The position numbers and the translations under genes are program-made. Shown here piece after piece: positions 62,923 through 64,000 of a DNA stretch of 64,000 bases (positions are counted from its first letter, which is position 1; the number at the start of each line of letters is the position of its first letter). The DNA is from Microbacterium lushaniae (GTDB taxonomy: Bacteria; Actinomycetota; Actinomycetes; Actinomycetales; Microbacteriaceae), in NCBI RefSeq assembly GCF_008727775.1, contig NZ_CP044232.1, forward strand, positions 1 through 64,000, in the 5' to 3' direction. The notes under the pieces were generated by a model. The model did no database searches and was not told the DNA's origin. It saw only the letters and a list, made by a program, of their open reading frames with translations.

Positions 62923-64000
<1,078 letters not shown>

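Overview
The window is chromosomal DNA around the replication origin of a high-GC actinobacterium, most likely a Microbacterium-like member of the Microbacteriaceae. The evidence is the order dnaA-oriC-dnaN-recF-dciA-gyrB-gyrA-DUF3566-tRNA-Ile-tRNA-Ala, followed by crgA and a class E sortase, a complete pknB/pknA/pbpA/rodA/pstP/fhaB/fhaA cell-wall signalling operon, nucS mismatch repair, and many GTG starts and 4-nt ATGA/GTGA gene overlaps. Genus and species are inferred from protein content; no database was searched.

Layout. 1-10.1 kb is the conserved replication core ending in tRNA-Ile(GAT) and tRNA-Ala(TGC). 10.1-20.66 kb looks like an inserted island: it begins at the 3' end of tRNA-Ala and ends with a 47-bp imperfect copy of that 3' end at 20611-20657. 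It holds an IS3-family relic, then a minus-strand transport and catabolism set (PucR-type regulator, frameshifted amidohydrolase, PotD/B/C/A-like ABC importer, MFS transporter). No integrase was seen. 20.9-25.7 kb holds small housekeeping and accessory genes (two TetR regulators, Nudix, VOC protein, YbaK deacylase, cyclophilin, rhomboid protease). 25.7-36.5 kb holds crgA, the sortase, a 51-codon-scale small membrane protein, pabA/trpG and the Ser/Thr kinase operon. This kinase operon couples peptidoglycan synthesis (RodA, PbpA) to kinases, a phosphatase and FHA proteins. 36.6-39.9 kb holds tandem palindromic repeats, tRNA-Leu(CAG) with two strong hairpins, and an accessory patch of small membrane proteins, one of them broken by a 13-bp tandem duplication. 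40-44.4 kb holds a cold-shock protein, a rhomboid-like/lysyl-phosphatidylglycerol-synthase-like fusion, a HAD hydrolase and nucS. 44.5-51.2 kb is a sugar-type operon: a TrpA-like TIM barrel, a GntR regulator, an Rbs-like ABC importer and an FGGY kinase. 51.2-53.6 kb is a divergent MFS/LacI pair. 53.8-60.1 kb is a complete mrp Na+/H+ antiporter operon. 60.1-62.7 kb is a YhgE/Pip-like membrane protein coupled to an ABC-ATPase-like protein without a P-loop. The window ends inside argG.

Most interesting points: (1) the sugar operon pairs an FGGY kinase with a TrpA-fold protein that keeps the TrpA catalytic Glu and Asp, with no trpB nearby, so it may encode an undescribed phosphosugar retro-aldol route; (2) the tRNA-Ala island; (3) a GxSG-containing rhomboid-like membrane domain fused to an LPG-synthase-like domain; (4) two intergenic palindromic repeat families; (5) a perfect DnaA box with a near-match neighbour outside oriC, beside crgA.

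Caution: pknA and the island amidohydrolase are each broken by what looks like the loss of a single G from a G-run, which is as likely to be a sequencing or assembly error as real biology.
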